Assembly: GCA_033439765.1 (NCBI GenBank) | Contig: JAULSN010000001.1 | Span: 3,286,001-3,350,000, forward strand | Source of the DNA: Lasiosphaeria ovina | Lineage: Eukaryota > Ascomycota > Sordariomycetes > Sordariales > Lasiosphaeriaceae | DNA: 64,000 bases | Reading direction: 5' to 3' | In this document: positions 1 to 11,469 of the stretch, piece after piece | How positions within the stretch are numbered: the stretch's first letter is position 1 | Layout of the letters: the number at the start of each line of letters is the position of its first letter | The notes under the pieces: model-generated | What the model saw: the letters and a program-made list of their open reading frames with translations, nothing else | Database searches by the model: none | Told to the model about the DNA's origin: nothing | Program-made: the position numbers and the translations under genes

Positions 1-264
1 AGGAGGACGAAGGAGACAAAGGAAGAGAGGCGCACCCGCAGAGAGGCCAGACGGCAGCGCAAAGCCAAAAAGGCTGCGAAAGCCGAGGCAAAGCTGAAAG
101 CCGCCAAGCGGGCTGCTACCAAGGAGGAGAGGAGAACCCGGGCCACCGCTAGTAGCGAGACAAAGGAAGAGCGACGCACCAGGAGAGCGGAGCGTAGAGC
201 CCGCAAAGAAGCCAGGAGGAAGAGGCGCGCGGAGAAGAGCCTGCGCAAAGCCGACCAGGGTTGA
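1..264 (+). CDS. C-terminal part of a Lys/Arg/Ala-rich charged protein (5' end outside the window)
   Basis: An open frame runs from the first base to TGA at 262-264 and gives 87 residues with no start in the window. Nearly every residue is Arg, Lys, Glu or Ala, as in a long charged helix or coiled coil. A motif close to TKEERRTR occurs three times (near residues 6, 45 and 59), so the tail seems built from an internal repeat. No domain is recognisable. Such tails occur on RNA-binding, nucleolar and cytoskeletal proteins, but nothing here selects one. It is tail-to-tail with THG1. The frame is plausible because it stays open in a highly biased composition; the function is unknown. Confidence 0.55.
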   Translation, partial: RRTKETKEERRTRREARRQRKAKKAAKAEAKLKAAKRAATKEERRTRATASSETKEERRTRRAERRARKEARRKRRAEKSLRKADQG

Positions 265-638
265 ACGAGCGCCACAACACACAGAAGCGCACGCGCGAAC
301 ATGCACAAGACTGAAAGCTGCTCGCTTTGGGGAGATTGAATTTCTCAATGTCGTCCGCCGACCGCCAGCTGGAGCAGAACCTACCTTGGCTTCGGAATCC
401 AGTTGGCGTGGTATATCCTTGAAGCTGCCTTGCTCTCTTGCTATCTCGTCCTGAGCGCATCCACCAGGAGGATATCATCTCCCGAATGAGAGAAAGATAG
501 ACCAAGAGAACGAAGACCTAACGACCCAACGCGACTGCGGCAGGGTCATAATTCAACCACGCACTTCCGCAGCGAAACGGCGGCATTTGTCGCGCGCCCC
601 GACCCAAATCCTCTCTCGCACCCCACCAGCGACCCCCG
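265..638. other. Short tail-to-tail intergenic region
   Basis: This is the space between the stop of the charged protein and the stop of THG1, which face each other. It should hold both 3' UTRs. I see no further gene or repeat in it. Confidence 0.5.
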
Positions 639-2058
639 TCATGGCTCCTTGGGGATCTTGCCGGGCTTGTTGGATAGCAGCCAGGGCCGCCTGTCCCAGA
701 AGTCGTCCCTGATGATGTCGAGGTGCTCGATCACGACCCGCGCCTTTGTCCGTCTCTTCCTGTCGTTATCCACTTGCGTCTTGGATTGCGGCTGCGCGGC
801 CAGCTCGGCTATGCTCTCGCCCTCGCTCGCCGTGTTGTGGGTGCCTGGCTCCACGAGCTCGTACTGTATACAAATCACACACATATAATCAACATTTCCC
901 GCCCCTATATTTGCAATGTGACAAGTGCACTGAAATAGTAGATGGGAGGGCAGACAGAGAGGGGATTAATAACTTACGTCTCTAAAAACCACGCTGCCCT
1001 TCTTGTATATCTCGGGCTCGTTGTTGTAGTTGATGTTGAACTGTGAATACAGCAGCTCGTTCTTGTCTTTCGAGAATGTGCCCTGTAGGATATTTGTCAG
1101 AGAAATTATCTCGCATGTTTGAGAGTGTCGGCTTATCCATTGCCATTGCTGCGGAGACTGACGTTGAGCTTTTCCCCTGCCTCGGTGGAACTCATGCCCC
1201 CGAGCTGGATGAGGGCCCAGAACGTGGTGTTGTACAGATTGTTGATATGGCCTGAAGTTGGCCTGTCAGCAAATATCGAACAGAGATAGGGGAGAGTGGG
1301 AGGGCATGCGCGGGCTTACAGTCAACTTGGCGCCAGCTCATGTAATCTCGCAGGTTCTGCAGGCTGGGATAACATACGGCTCGGCCGTCAAAGCTGGGCA
1401 GCGGCGCTGTGAGGGGCGTCTCGGGAAAGTACGTCGACCAGAGGAAGATGTAGTATGCCGTGAAGGTCGACACGATAGTCGAGACCAGCTTGCTACACGA
1501 GACACGTTGGTTATAAGAACTTCATCATGCGAAGAGATTGTCTACAGGACAGGGTACCACCTACCTTGCGCGACGCTCAAAGAGGGTGCATGTTTTGTGG
1601 AGAACGAAGCTGGCGTTGAGAGAGAGACTGTGTTAGTTTGCTATACTAAAATGGAAAAGATGAGAGAGGGAGCATACCTGTACTCGTCACTCACGCCATA
1701 TGCGATGGTAATGTCGGGCAGTTCAACCAGAACCTGCCTCGCAGCAGCGTTCATGAGATCCAGAGCCCGCTTGTCGTTGGGCTTCTCGAAGTTGTACTTG
1801 TTTGCGAATCTGTTCCAAAGCCATGAATTTGATGTCCAGGTAGGGTTTCCGGGTATAACCAGAGAGATAATAGATGGACAGGGGAAGACGGTACTTAGTA
1901 AAGCCGCGGCCATCAATCCGAACCACGGCCCAGGTGTTGGGAAGCAGCTGGTCGGGCTGCTCGAACAGCTTGACATATTCGTATCTAAAAATAATCAGCG
2001 CCGAAGCCTGCAAGATGGAGATGCTCTCTGGACCCCTTTCTCACTTTGAGTTGGCCAT
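639..2058 (-). CDS. THG1: tRNA(His) guanylyltransferase, 8 exons, 290 aa
   Basis: Thg1 adds the extra G at position -1 of tRNA-His by a reverse (3'-5') polymerase reaction, which histidyl-tRNA synthetase needs. The model is complement(join(639..863, 978..1082, 1163..1251, 1320..1492, 1565..1609, 1678..1809, 1895..1984, 2045..2058)), 873 nt, and closes in frame. The first exon is only 14 nt, encoding MANSK before the split codon. Family motifs are clear: [19 protein letters not shown], then [10 protein letters not shown] with a metal-binding Asp, GVSDEYSFVL with the second catalytic Asp, FSTYFPE-like residues in [20 protein letters not shown], and [12 protein letters not shown]. The C-terminus [16 protein letters not shown] also matches. 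Length is within the usual 240-300 aa. It is divergent from SWD1. Identity is secure; individual splice sites are inferred from GT/AG signals and conserved residues. Confidence 0.93.
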
Positions 2059-2556
2059 GATGCAAGAGTAACTGCCCTGATGTCGAGAACTAAGCGGCAA
2101 ACTTAAAAACCTCAGTCCCGGCACTCCTGGTTGGTATTCGTCTTCCTTGATCGACCCAGGGTTCGCTCAGCCCTATTTGTTTACCAAGCTACCTATGTCT
2201 AGACCAGGTCTGTTGTGCTCGGTTGTGAGTGCAAGTGACTTCGAGATCGATGGATCTGACTCAAACAGCCCCACCTGGGTACCAAAGGTAGGTACCTTCC
2301 TGAAGTCCCTTTCTCCAACTAAATGCCCTGGCCTGGCGCGTAATAGCCCCGGGAGATCTGCCGCTGTAACCCCAACCTTGGCGGGTGAGGTGGCGGGGCC
2401 CGGTTTCTAAACTAAGTACTTGGCGTTTTTGAACTTTGTGCAGTGCTAGCTCCAACTTTTTTTTTGGTTGATTCGCGCTGCGCGTCTATAGGTGTCGGAG
2501 CTCGCGATGCGCAGAGGCTCTATTTCACCTCATGCCCTGCTCGACGGCGGCGCAAG
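2059..2556. promoter_or_regulatory. Divergent promoter region between THG1 and SWD1
   Basis: The two start codons are 498 bp apart and point away from each other, so this stretch must carry both promoters and 5' UTRs. It contains the short repeat GGTACC twice (around 2278-2295) and a T-run at about 2457-2465. No other gene is visible. Confidence 0.6.
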
Positions 2557-4045
2557 ATGAATCTCTTACTCTCTGACGATTACCTGCTTCAGGACTACCC
2601 CGAGCACATCACCAATACCATCCGGTCCGGCCACTCGACATGTGTGCGCTTCAATCGCAAGGGCGACTACCTCGCCTCGGGCCGCGTCGATGGCACCGTA
2701 GTCATCTGGGATCTGGACACGATGGGCGTCGCGCGCAAGCTGAGAGGCCACTCTAAGAACATCACCTCGCTCAGCTGGTCACGCTGCGGCAGGTATCTGC
2801 TCTCTGCCTGCCAGGGCTGGAAGGCTATCTTGTGGGACCTGCAGGACGGGACTAGGTGTCGCGAGGTGCGGTTCCGCGCTCCTGTCTACGGCGCCGAGCT
2901 TCACCCTTGGAACCAGTATGTCACAAGCAAACCCCCTCCACCCCCCTTTAAGGAGAGAGGTGTCCCCTTGATGCTAGTATCGTGCTGACAGGCCAACCAG
3001 TCATCAGTTCGTCGCGGCCCTGTTCGAGGAGCAGCCAATGCTTGTCGACATCACCGGCACCGCAGACGTAAAGTATGTCCTCCCTTCGGTACAAAAGCGG
3101 GCCAACACAGAAACAGACACGGCTCTCAAAGAGAAACAGGCCAAGGAAGATGCTAGACACATGACGACAGCCATTGTTTACACGGCGGCAGGCGATCATC
3201 TGCTGGCAGGCACGAGTAAGGGCAGGCTGAACGTCATCGACGCCAGGACTCGCGAGATAATATACTCGGAGAAGATTGCCAGCGGCATTGTCACGACACT
3301 GCGCCTCACCGAGTCGGGCAAGGAGCTGCTCATCAATGCCCAGGATCGCATCATCAGGACCTTTCACGTGCCGAACCTGTCGGCGGCCGACATGGATCCC
3401 GATACTATCCAGATACCACTCGAGCACAAGTTTCAGGACGTGGTGAACCGCCTGTCGTGGAACCACGTGGCTTTCAGCGCTACAGGCGAGTATGTGGCGG
3501 CGTCGACGTATAACAATCATGAGCTCTACATCTGGGAGCGCGGGCACGGCAGTCTGGTGCGCATGCTGGAGGGGCCCAAGGAGGAGCAAGGTGTTATCGA
3601 GTGGCATCCCCATAGGGCGCTGCTGGCCGCGTGCGGGCTGGAGACTGGTAGAATCAACATTTGGTCCGTCACGACTCCCCAGCGGTGGTCCGCCCTCGCC
3701 CCCGATTTCGTCGAGGTCGAAGAGAATGTCGAGTACATAGAAAAGGAGGACGAGTTCGACATCCACCCCCGCGAGGAGATCCAGAAGCGCAGGCTCGACC
3801 AAGAGGACGAGGCCATCGACGTCCTGGCCCTCCCCAACGAGGAGGACGACGCAAGCGCCTTCCGGATGCCGATTCTCTTCAACTTGGGCGAGTCGGATAG
3901 CGAAGAGGAGTTTGTGAACGTGTCGCTTGGGACGCTGCGGCGTAAGAGTCCCGGTGATCAGGATGAAGCTGAGGCCGCCGCCGAGGACAAAGCTCCGGGT
4001 AAGAAGGCGGCCGGTGCTGGGCGTGGTCGGGGAAAGAAGAGATGA
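2557..4045 (+). CDS. SWD1: COMPASS complex WD40 subunit Swd1/RbBP5-like, 2 exons, 467 aa
   Basis: Swd1 is the RbBP5-type WD40 subunit of COMPASS, the nuclear complex that methylates histone H3 on Lys4. The model is join(2557..2915, 3001..4045), 1404 nt, with an 85-bp intron. The protein starts MNLLLSDDYLLQDYPEHI, a typical Swd1/RbBP5 start. WD repeats follow: YLASGRVDGTVVIWDL (about residues 39-54), GHSKNITSLSWSRCGRYLL (from about 67), HLLAGTSKGRLNVID, and YVAASTYNNHELYIWERG, then EWHPHRALLAACGLETGRIN. After the propeller comes the conserved acidic hinge with FVEVEENVEYIEKEDEFD and a Lys/Arg/Gly-rich tail. The intron joins at PWN-HHQF. Length fits fungal Swd1. Confidence in family is high. 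Confidence 0.9.
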
Positions 4046-6164
4046 CGTGTTTAAGATACCCATAAAAAGGACGGACGGCGGAAAGATATGGTGGTGCATC
4101 ATGAAGCAAGAAGGGGCCCTCCGCGCAAATCTGGAAACAGACTGGCAGCGAATATGGTTTTAGCTTATGGCTAAGATGAAGCGTGAGTTTGTGGAATTAC
4201 GTCGAGACGCGACGTTATGAGCTTTGACATTACATGCAATAGTTAATGTGACCGTGCGGCAACTGCCTTGACTAACAATATCATCCTCGATGGCGAAAAA
4301 CGGTGGTGCTCAGAGAGCCGAGAGTGCTTCGAGCTAAAAACCTGAGTCTTCAACGCCCGGCTAGGGTACACCTCAAGTCGATTTGCTTTTTCGTAGCTTC
4401 TGGACAACGAGAATAAGCTGCCTTGGTAGGTGGTCTGTTTGTGACTGTTGATGAAATCCTTTTGGCAACCTTACTCTTTTTACAGGTGTCCCATATCCAT
4501 AGGCATGATGCAATTGACGCTGGCTTGCCTAGTTCTACTCCATATTCCAACCGACCAGAGCCCCATAAATCACCTCGAACAGTGGAGGTTGTTCTAGGCC
4601 CATGATGGCAACCAAGGCTAAATTCCCAAGGTAAGAAGTCAATAGGACACGGGCATCAGAACTGCAACCACGTTAGAGTATTCCGCGTTGCCGTAGAACG
4701 GCGCGTATAGTATCCGTACACGACGTGTGGAAACAGGAACGATAAGGGACGGTAGTCGTCCACGACGCCTCTTTCTATACCGTCGCCTAACGTCATAACC
4801 TCCTCTACTCTAGCCAAGTTTAAGAAGAACCCCTCAAAAAAGCGACAGTGGAGTGGGACCTCCGAACGGTGGACCCACGGGGGGGTTCGCATCGAGAGTG
4901 TGCATCATATGATACTTCAACAGACTGTTTGTTGGAACAAGCAACAAACTTGAGATGTTGTCGAACCACAAAATTAAGAGTCATCTGCGGGTACCGAGGT
5001 GATTGATCATTTAGTTGGCATCATCCCCACTATAGAAATTTTTAAAAAGAATTGTCTTTCGGAAGAAGGTTGAACTTCTAATTTGAGACTCGCCGTTTTG
5101 GGCTGGTAAATGTCTTTGCTGGAGCCCCAATAGCTTTCGGTGCACCCAGCTTTAATGCATATTAGTTTTCCAATACGGATATGTATTAATAGGACACTAG
5201 AAGGAGCATGGAAGGCGCTTGATTGGAACACCCGCCTCAGCCACCATACCATCTGACGTGCTGGCCCAAAGGTGACTGTGCGGGTGTAACAGCATCTGTG
5301 TCTAAAACATTAGGCCTAAGGCTGAGGGCAGGGCCGCGCAGCCACGCTTGAGTCACCGGCCAGCGCGCTAAAAAAGACTGTCACGACCCCCATCAGACCA
5401 AGACCACCGCGGTAAAGGAGGTACCCAAGGCACTGCGCTGTATGCACAGAGTACCTGAGACGGTACTGCAAAAGCTAGGTGGGTGAGGGAAGGCGCGACA
5501 AAGTTGCCTCCTGAACGTTGCCCACCTTCTGCGCCCCGCCATTCGCCATTTCTTTGTGCAAAAAGTGGGCCTATCCCCGAAACAAGCTTAGCGCCATACT
5601 TCTCGCCTCGATCCCGCCTCTCTTTAGCGGTTGAACTTTTCAACCCCCGGCGGAGCCATCTGCCTTCCTCCAAAAACCATCCCTCGACATCGCACCCGCG
5701 AAGTCTGCAAAGCGCGTCAGAACCAGCGGATTTGGGTCGCCTGCACCTGTCCGACAATCATTTCGAGCGTGACGACACGCGATAATCGCCTATTCTGCCG
5801 ATTTCCAGCACTCCGGCGACACTGGAGGCGGCAAGAGATTGGACCATCGCTCCTTCGGGGCCGCTGGCCTAGACAGCAGCGGAAGAAGACGACTGTTATC
5901 AGCCAGGCATCGCCAGAACCATCACGAGCCGATCGCTCCATCGATCCCGCCGGAGCCAGAGAGCCGTAATTGAGTGGGAGTTTGAGGATTTCAACGCTGG
6001 CCCTGGTTCGCGCGCGCGCGCGCCTCGTCGCGACATCCGCGTCGTTTTAGGATCGCTTTTCACTTTCCACCGGTCGCTCACTTTCATTTCGGCACCCGCA
6101 ACCAGCACAACGCTCCCTATTTTCCTTCTTCCCGTTTTCGCCAAAACCACCACATTTCGTCAAG
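4046..6164. other. Intergenic region SWD1-RPB1, partly AT-richer, with the RPB1 promoter at its right end
   Basis: No convincing gene is seen in these 2.1 kb. The part from about 4,600 to 5,260 is less GC-rich than its surroundings. Its plus-strand translation gives protein-like pieces separated by stops (for example FPIRICINRTLEGAWKALDW near 5,170-5,230), which may be a decayed coding or transposon remnant, but I cannot name a source. The right part, from about 5,400, is CT-rich and should contain the RPB1 promoter and 5' UTR. Confidence 0.4.
6008..6023. repeat. (CG)n dinucleotide run upstream of RPB1
   Basis: An uninterrupted alternating C/G run of about 16 bp lies some 140 bp before the RPB1 start codon, probably in its 5' leader or core promoter. 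Alternating CG is the classic Z-DNA-prone sequence; any role here is inference. Confidence 0.6.
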
Positions 6165-9100
6165 ATGGCGAACCTCTATTTCGCGCACTCGAGTGCGCCC
6201 CTCCGGACCATCGAAGAGATTCAGTTCGGCCTCATGTCGCCCGAGGAGATCAAGGCGATGAGCGTCTGCCACATCATCTACCCCGAGACAATGGACGAGA
6301 CAAGAACGAAACCGCGCGATGGCGGTCTCAACGATCCGCTTCTCGGTTCTGTTGACCGCCAGTTCAAATGCAAGACTTGCACAGAGAACATGTCGGAGTG
6401 CCCTGGCCATTTCGGACACATTGAGCTGGCCCGGCCCGTCTACCACCCGGGTTACATTAAGCGCGTCAAGAAGATCCTCGAGGTCGTCTGCCATAACTGT
6501 AGCAAGGTGTTGTCAGACAGGGTTCGTGCTTCCTCTATCCTTTTGGATGGCTCTTGTCCTCCTCAAGCTAACGTCCTTTTCTTCGCAGAATGACCCGCAA
6601 TTTGCCAATGCTATGAAGGTTCGGGACCCCAAGGTCCGATTTCAGCGCGTTTGGGAAATCTGCAAGAAGAAGAAGCTATGCGAGAATGAGGTACGAAAGG
6701 GTGAAGAGGACTCGTTCGCGCCGCCTCCTGCCGAGGACACCCCTATCAACTCCCATGGTGGCTGCGGCAACGACCAGCCTAGCGTCCGCCAGCTGGCTCT
6801 CACGCTCTGGGCCCAGCTCGACACCAAGGATGAAGATGGAAATAAGGTCAAAGAGAAGAAAGTCATCACACCGGAAATGGCGCTCAATATTCTCCGTCGC
6901 ATCTCCGAGAGGGATATGATCGACATCGGCGTCAACATTACACAGGCGCGCCCCGAGTGGATGATCATCACAGTCTTGCCTGTGCCACCGCCACCGGTGC
7001 GGCCTAGCATCTCCATGGACGGAACCGGCACAGGTCTGCGAAACGAGGATGATTTGACGTACAAGCTTGGCGACATCATTCGCGCCAACGGCAATGTCAA
7101 GCAAGCCATGACAGAGGGTTCTCCTCAGCACATCATCACGGATTTCGAAAACCTTCTTCAGTACCACGTCGCTACATACATGGACAACGACATCGCTGGT
7201 CAGCCCCAAGCCCTCCAGAAGAGCGGTCGTCCCGTAAAGGCGATCCGCGCCCGTCTCAAGGGAAAAGAGGGACGACTTCGTGGCAATCTTATGGGAAAGC
7301 GCGTCGACTTCTCTGCGCGCACTGTTATTACTGGTGACGCAAATATTTCGCTGGATGAAGTTGGCGTGCCTCGCAGCATTGCCCGAACCCTGACATACCC
7401 CGAGACCGTGACGCCGTACAATATTGGCAAGCTCACCCAGCTCGTCCAAAACGGCCCCAACGAGCATCCGGGCGCCAAATATGTCATTCGAGCTGACGGC
7501 ACTCGTATCGATCTTCGCCACCACCGACGTGCTGGTGCAATTCAGCTTGAATACGGCTGGAAGGTGGAGCGCCACCTGGTCGACGGCGATTATATCATCT
7601 TCAATCGTCAACCGTCGCTCCATAAAGAGTCCATGATGGGTCATCGTGTCAAGGTCATGCCGTATTCGACGTTCAGGCTCAATCTTTCCGTCACGGCTCC
7701 CTACAACGCCGATTTCGACGGTGACGAGATGAATCTTCACGTGCCGCAGACGGAGGAGACCCGTGCCGAGGTCAGAGAGCTCTGCATGGTGCCGCTGAAC
7801 ATCGTTTCGCCGCAGCGGAACTCGCCGCTCATGGGTATTGTTCAGGATACCCTGGCGGGTATCTACAAGCTGTGCCGCCGTGACACGTTCGTCTCTAAGC
7901 GGGAGATGATGAACATCATGCTCTGGGTACCAGAATGGGATGGCATTATCCCAACGCCTGCCATTATCAAGCCTAGCCCGCGCTGGACAGGCAAGCAAAT
8001 CGCAAGCATGATCATTCCGAACAATATCACCATCTCTAAGAAAGTGGAGTGCCCTCTCGAGGAAGGCACGGATGTTTTGATTCAGCAGGGTCAAATTATA
8101 TACGGATTGCCGGGGAAGAAGACGGTCGGTCCCGCTAGCGGCGGTATCGTCCATCTGTGCTTCAACGAGCTAGGTCCGAAGGGGGCCATGGATTTCCTCA
8201 ATGGTTGCCAGAGAGTCGTCAACTACTGGCTTCTTCATAACGGCCATAGCATCGGCATTGGCGACACCATACCCGACGAGAAGACCAGCGGTCTTGTTCA
8301 GGACGCCATCAACTTTCAGAAGAACGAAGTCGAGAGCCTTACACGCAAAGCCACTAATAATGAGCTTGAAGCGCTTCCGGGCATGAACATTCGCGAGACG
8401 TTCGAGAACAAGGTCTCGGCCGCCCTCAACAAGGCGCGTGATAACGCCGGTACCACGACCGAGGGGAGTCTGAAGGACATCAACAATGCCGTGACCATGG
8501 CCCGTTCCGGCTCCAAGGGCTCCAGCATCAACATCTCTCAGATGACAGCCTTGGTCGGGCAGCAGATTGTCGAGGGCAAGCGTATTCCGTTTGGCTTCAA
8601 ATACAGGACCCTTCCCCATTTCACCAAGGATGATTACTCACCAGAAGCTCGAGGCTTCGTTGAGAACTCGTATCTCCGTGGCTTGACGCCGAGCGAGTTC
8701 TTCTTCCACGCCATGGCTGGTCGTGAAGGTCTGATTGATACCGCGGTCAAGACAGCCGAGACGGGCTATATCCAGCGCCGTCTAGTCAAGGCTCTCGAGG
8801 ACGCAAAAGCCCAGTACGACGGAACCGTGCGGAACTCGCTTGGAGACATCATTGAGTTCATCTACGGCGAGGATGGCTTGGACGGTGTCGCCATCGAGCA
8901 ACAGAAGGTCGACTTCATCAACATTTCACACCAGAATTTTGAGAACCTATATCGCCTGGATGTGATGGACGAGGCCCGATCGTCATCTGCTCTCGAAGCT
9001 TTGGAGTACGGAAGGGAGATCTCGAACGATCCTGGGGTCCAGGAGTTGCTGGACAAGGAGTGGGAGCAGTTGTCCGCCGACCGGACTCTTATCCGGGAGA

Positions 9101-11469
9101 TCAACTGGACGCGCAATGGAGAAGACATGATGCAACTTCCGCTCAACGTAATAAGAATCGTTCGCAGCGCGAGGGAGCTATTCAAGTTCGACGAAGGCAC
9201 ACGCAGCGACCTGAAACCCCAAGACGTCATCCCCAAAGTTCAGTTATTGCTTGATAGAATCAGCGTCATTCGCGGGGATGACCACTTGACACAGGAGGCC
9301 GACTACAACGCCACCATTCTGATCAAGGCGCAACTGCGGTCTCGGTTGGCCTACAAGCGTATTGCTGTCATCGAGAAGCTGAACAAGCTTGCCTTTGACC
9401 ACATTGTCGGGGAGATCGAGAGTCGCTGGGCCAGAGCAATGGTCAACGCCGGAGAGATGGTTGGCGTGCTGGCCGCCCAGTCCATCGGAGAGCCGGCAAC
9501 GCAAATGACGTTGAACACGTTCCATTTTGCCGGTGTCTCCTCCAAGAACGTCACCCTCGGCGTTCCTCGTCTCAAGGAAATTCTCAACGTTGCTCACGAC
9601 ATCAAGACTCCGGGGATGCACGTCTACCTAGACTCGGAGAACGCGACGCAGGAGGAGGCCAAGAGGCTTCGCAGTATGGTTGAGCACACCTCCCTCCGCT
9701 CAGTCACGGCGGTTACTGAAATATACTACGACCCGGATATTACGACGACGACGATTACGGAGGATTTTGACATGGTCGAGTCGTATTTCTTGATTCCCGA
9801 CTCGTCTGATCAAGATTCTGTCGATAACCAGTCCCGCTGGCTTCTGAGAATCACGCTCGACAGGCGAAAGATGCTTGACAAGGGTCTGCGTGTCGAGGAT
9901 GTTGCGTACCGTATCAAGGATGTGTACAAGAAAGACGTCGCAGTCATTTTCAGTGACAATAACGCCGAAGAGATGGTCATCCGCGTTCGAGTCGTTCGCC
10001 AGGACGACGACAAGGATGAGGATGGCAATAAGATCATTGAGGACGACGTCATGCTGAAGCGACTCGAGAGTCATCTTCTGGACGGCTGCATCCTCCGCGG
10101 CATCAAAGGCATCGAGCGTGCATTCTTGAGCAAGGAAATCAAGCTTGTTGAGCTCCCTGATGGTTCTCTTGTAAGGGAGAAGGAACAGCCAGCATGCGAA
10201 GAGTGGTTCCTTGACACGCAGGGCTCGGCGCTGGCTCAAGTCCTGGCCATGGAAGGCGTCGATACCAAGCGCACATACACCAACGACTTGTGGCAGAGTG
10301 TTGATGTTCTTGGCATTGAGGGTGCTCGGACTTCCCTGTTGAACGAGCTGACTGCCGTCCTGTCATTTGACGGCTCGTATGTCAACCACCGCCACACAGC
10401 ACTCTTGGTCGACGTCATGACCTACAGGGGCAGTATCGCTGCCGTGACTCGTCACGGAATCAACCGCTCTGATACCGGCGCACTGATGCGTTGTTCCTTC
10501 GAGGAGACGGTCGAGATTCTCCTCGAGGCTGCTGCCGTGGGCGAGATGGACGACTGCCGCGGTATCTCTGAGAACGTCATGCTTGGCCAGATGGCTCCCA
10601 TGGGTACGGGCCATTTCGATGTCCTTCTCGACCCTAAGATGCTCGAGACGGTGATTTCGGATAACTCACGCATGGGTCTGATGCCCGGCATGAACGTCAA
10701 GGGAACGCAACTGGAGGGCTCAGCAACGCCTTACGACACGGGCTCGCCCATGGCTGAGAGCGGCTACTTGGGCGGCAGCTACTCGCCGAACGCGATGGGC
10801 AACTTCTCGCCCATCCAAGGCGCAGGATCCGACAGCCCGAGCGGCTTCAACACCGAGTACGGTGGTGGCTTTGGGCCCGGCTCGGTGTCAAGTTACGCGG
10901 CGACCAGCCCACATCCCACGAGTCCCTTTTCTACATCGCCGACGTCGCCATTCAGCAGTTACACTAGTGGTTACTCGCCGTCTTCGCCGGCTATGCGCTA
11001 CTCGCCCACGTCCCCTCTTGTGGATTCGGCTGGCCGATATGCCTCGAGCCCACAGTTCACCCCAACCTCACCATCATTCTCCCCAAGCTCGCCCAACATT
11101 CGCCCCACAAGTCCTACGAGCCCCAACTACAGCCCGACTTCGCCGAGCTATTCCCCAGGCTCGCCCAGAGGGTATTCTCCGACTTCGCCGGCGCAATTCG
11201 CTTCGCCGACGTCGCCTTCGTACTCTCCAACGAGCCCGAACAGCTACAGCCCGGCGTCGCCCAACTTCCCTGGTGCCACGTCTCCATCGTACTCTCCGGC
11301 GTCGCCAACTTGGTCGCCGACATCACCTGACGCGTATTCACCGACGAGCCCGTCGCTGCATCGCTCGCCTGGACAGCATCAGTCCCCGACTAGCCCGGCT
11401 GGCTACTCGCCCACTTCTCCTTCGTTCTCCCCGTCGAGAACACCGGCGCGTGGCAGCGGGGGAGATTAA
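6165..11469 (+). CDS. RPB1: RNA polymerase II largest subunit, 2 exons, 1745 aa
   Basis: This is the catalytic largest subunit of RNA polymerase II, which makes mRNA in the nucleus. The model is join(6165..6521, 6589..11469), 5238 nt, with one 67-bp intron after VLSDR. The start context is CAAGATGGCG. Seen in order: the N-terminal zinc-binding cluster [17 protein letters not shown] (about residue 67), the clamp, the absolutely conserved Mg-binding loop [15 protein letters not shown] (about 490), the bridge-helix segment [20 protein letters not shown], and the trigger loop [20 protein letters not shown]. From about residue 1,540 a Ser/Pro/Tyr-rich CTD follows. It is degenerate: six copies of YSPTSP, only three of them exact YSPTSPS, with many variants such as [21 protein letters not shown] and WSPTSPD. 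The protein ends in an Arg/Gly tail. Length is normal for fungi. Confidence 0.98.

Noticed and set aside
1258..2049. 263-codon open frame on the plus strand
   Set aside because: It lies antisense across THG1 exons and introns and has no family motif.
2948..4102. 384-codon open frame on the minus strand
   Set aside because: It is the antisense shadow of SWD1 exon 2, which has clear WD repeats.
6676..8154. 492-codon open frame on the minus strand
   Set aside because: It is antisense to the RPB1 core; GC-rich third positions commonly leave such frames open.
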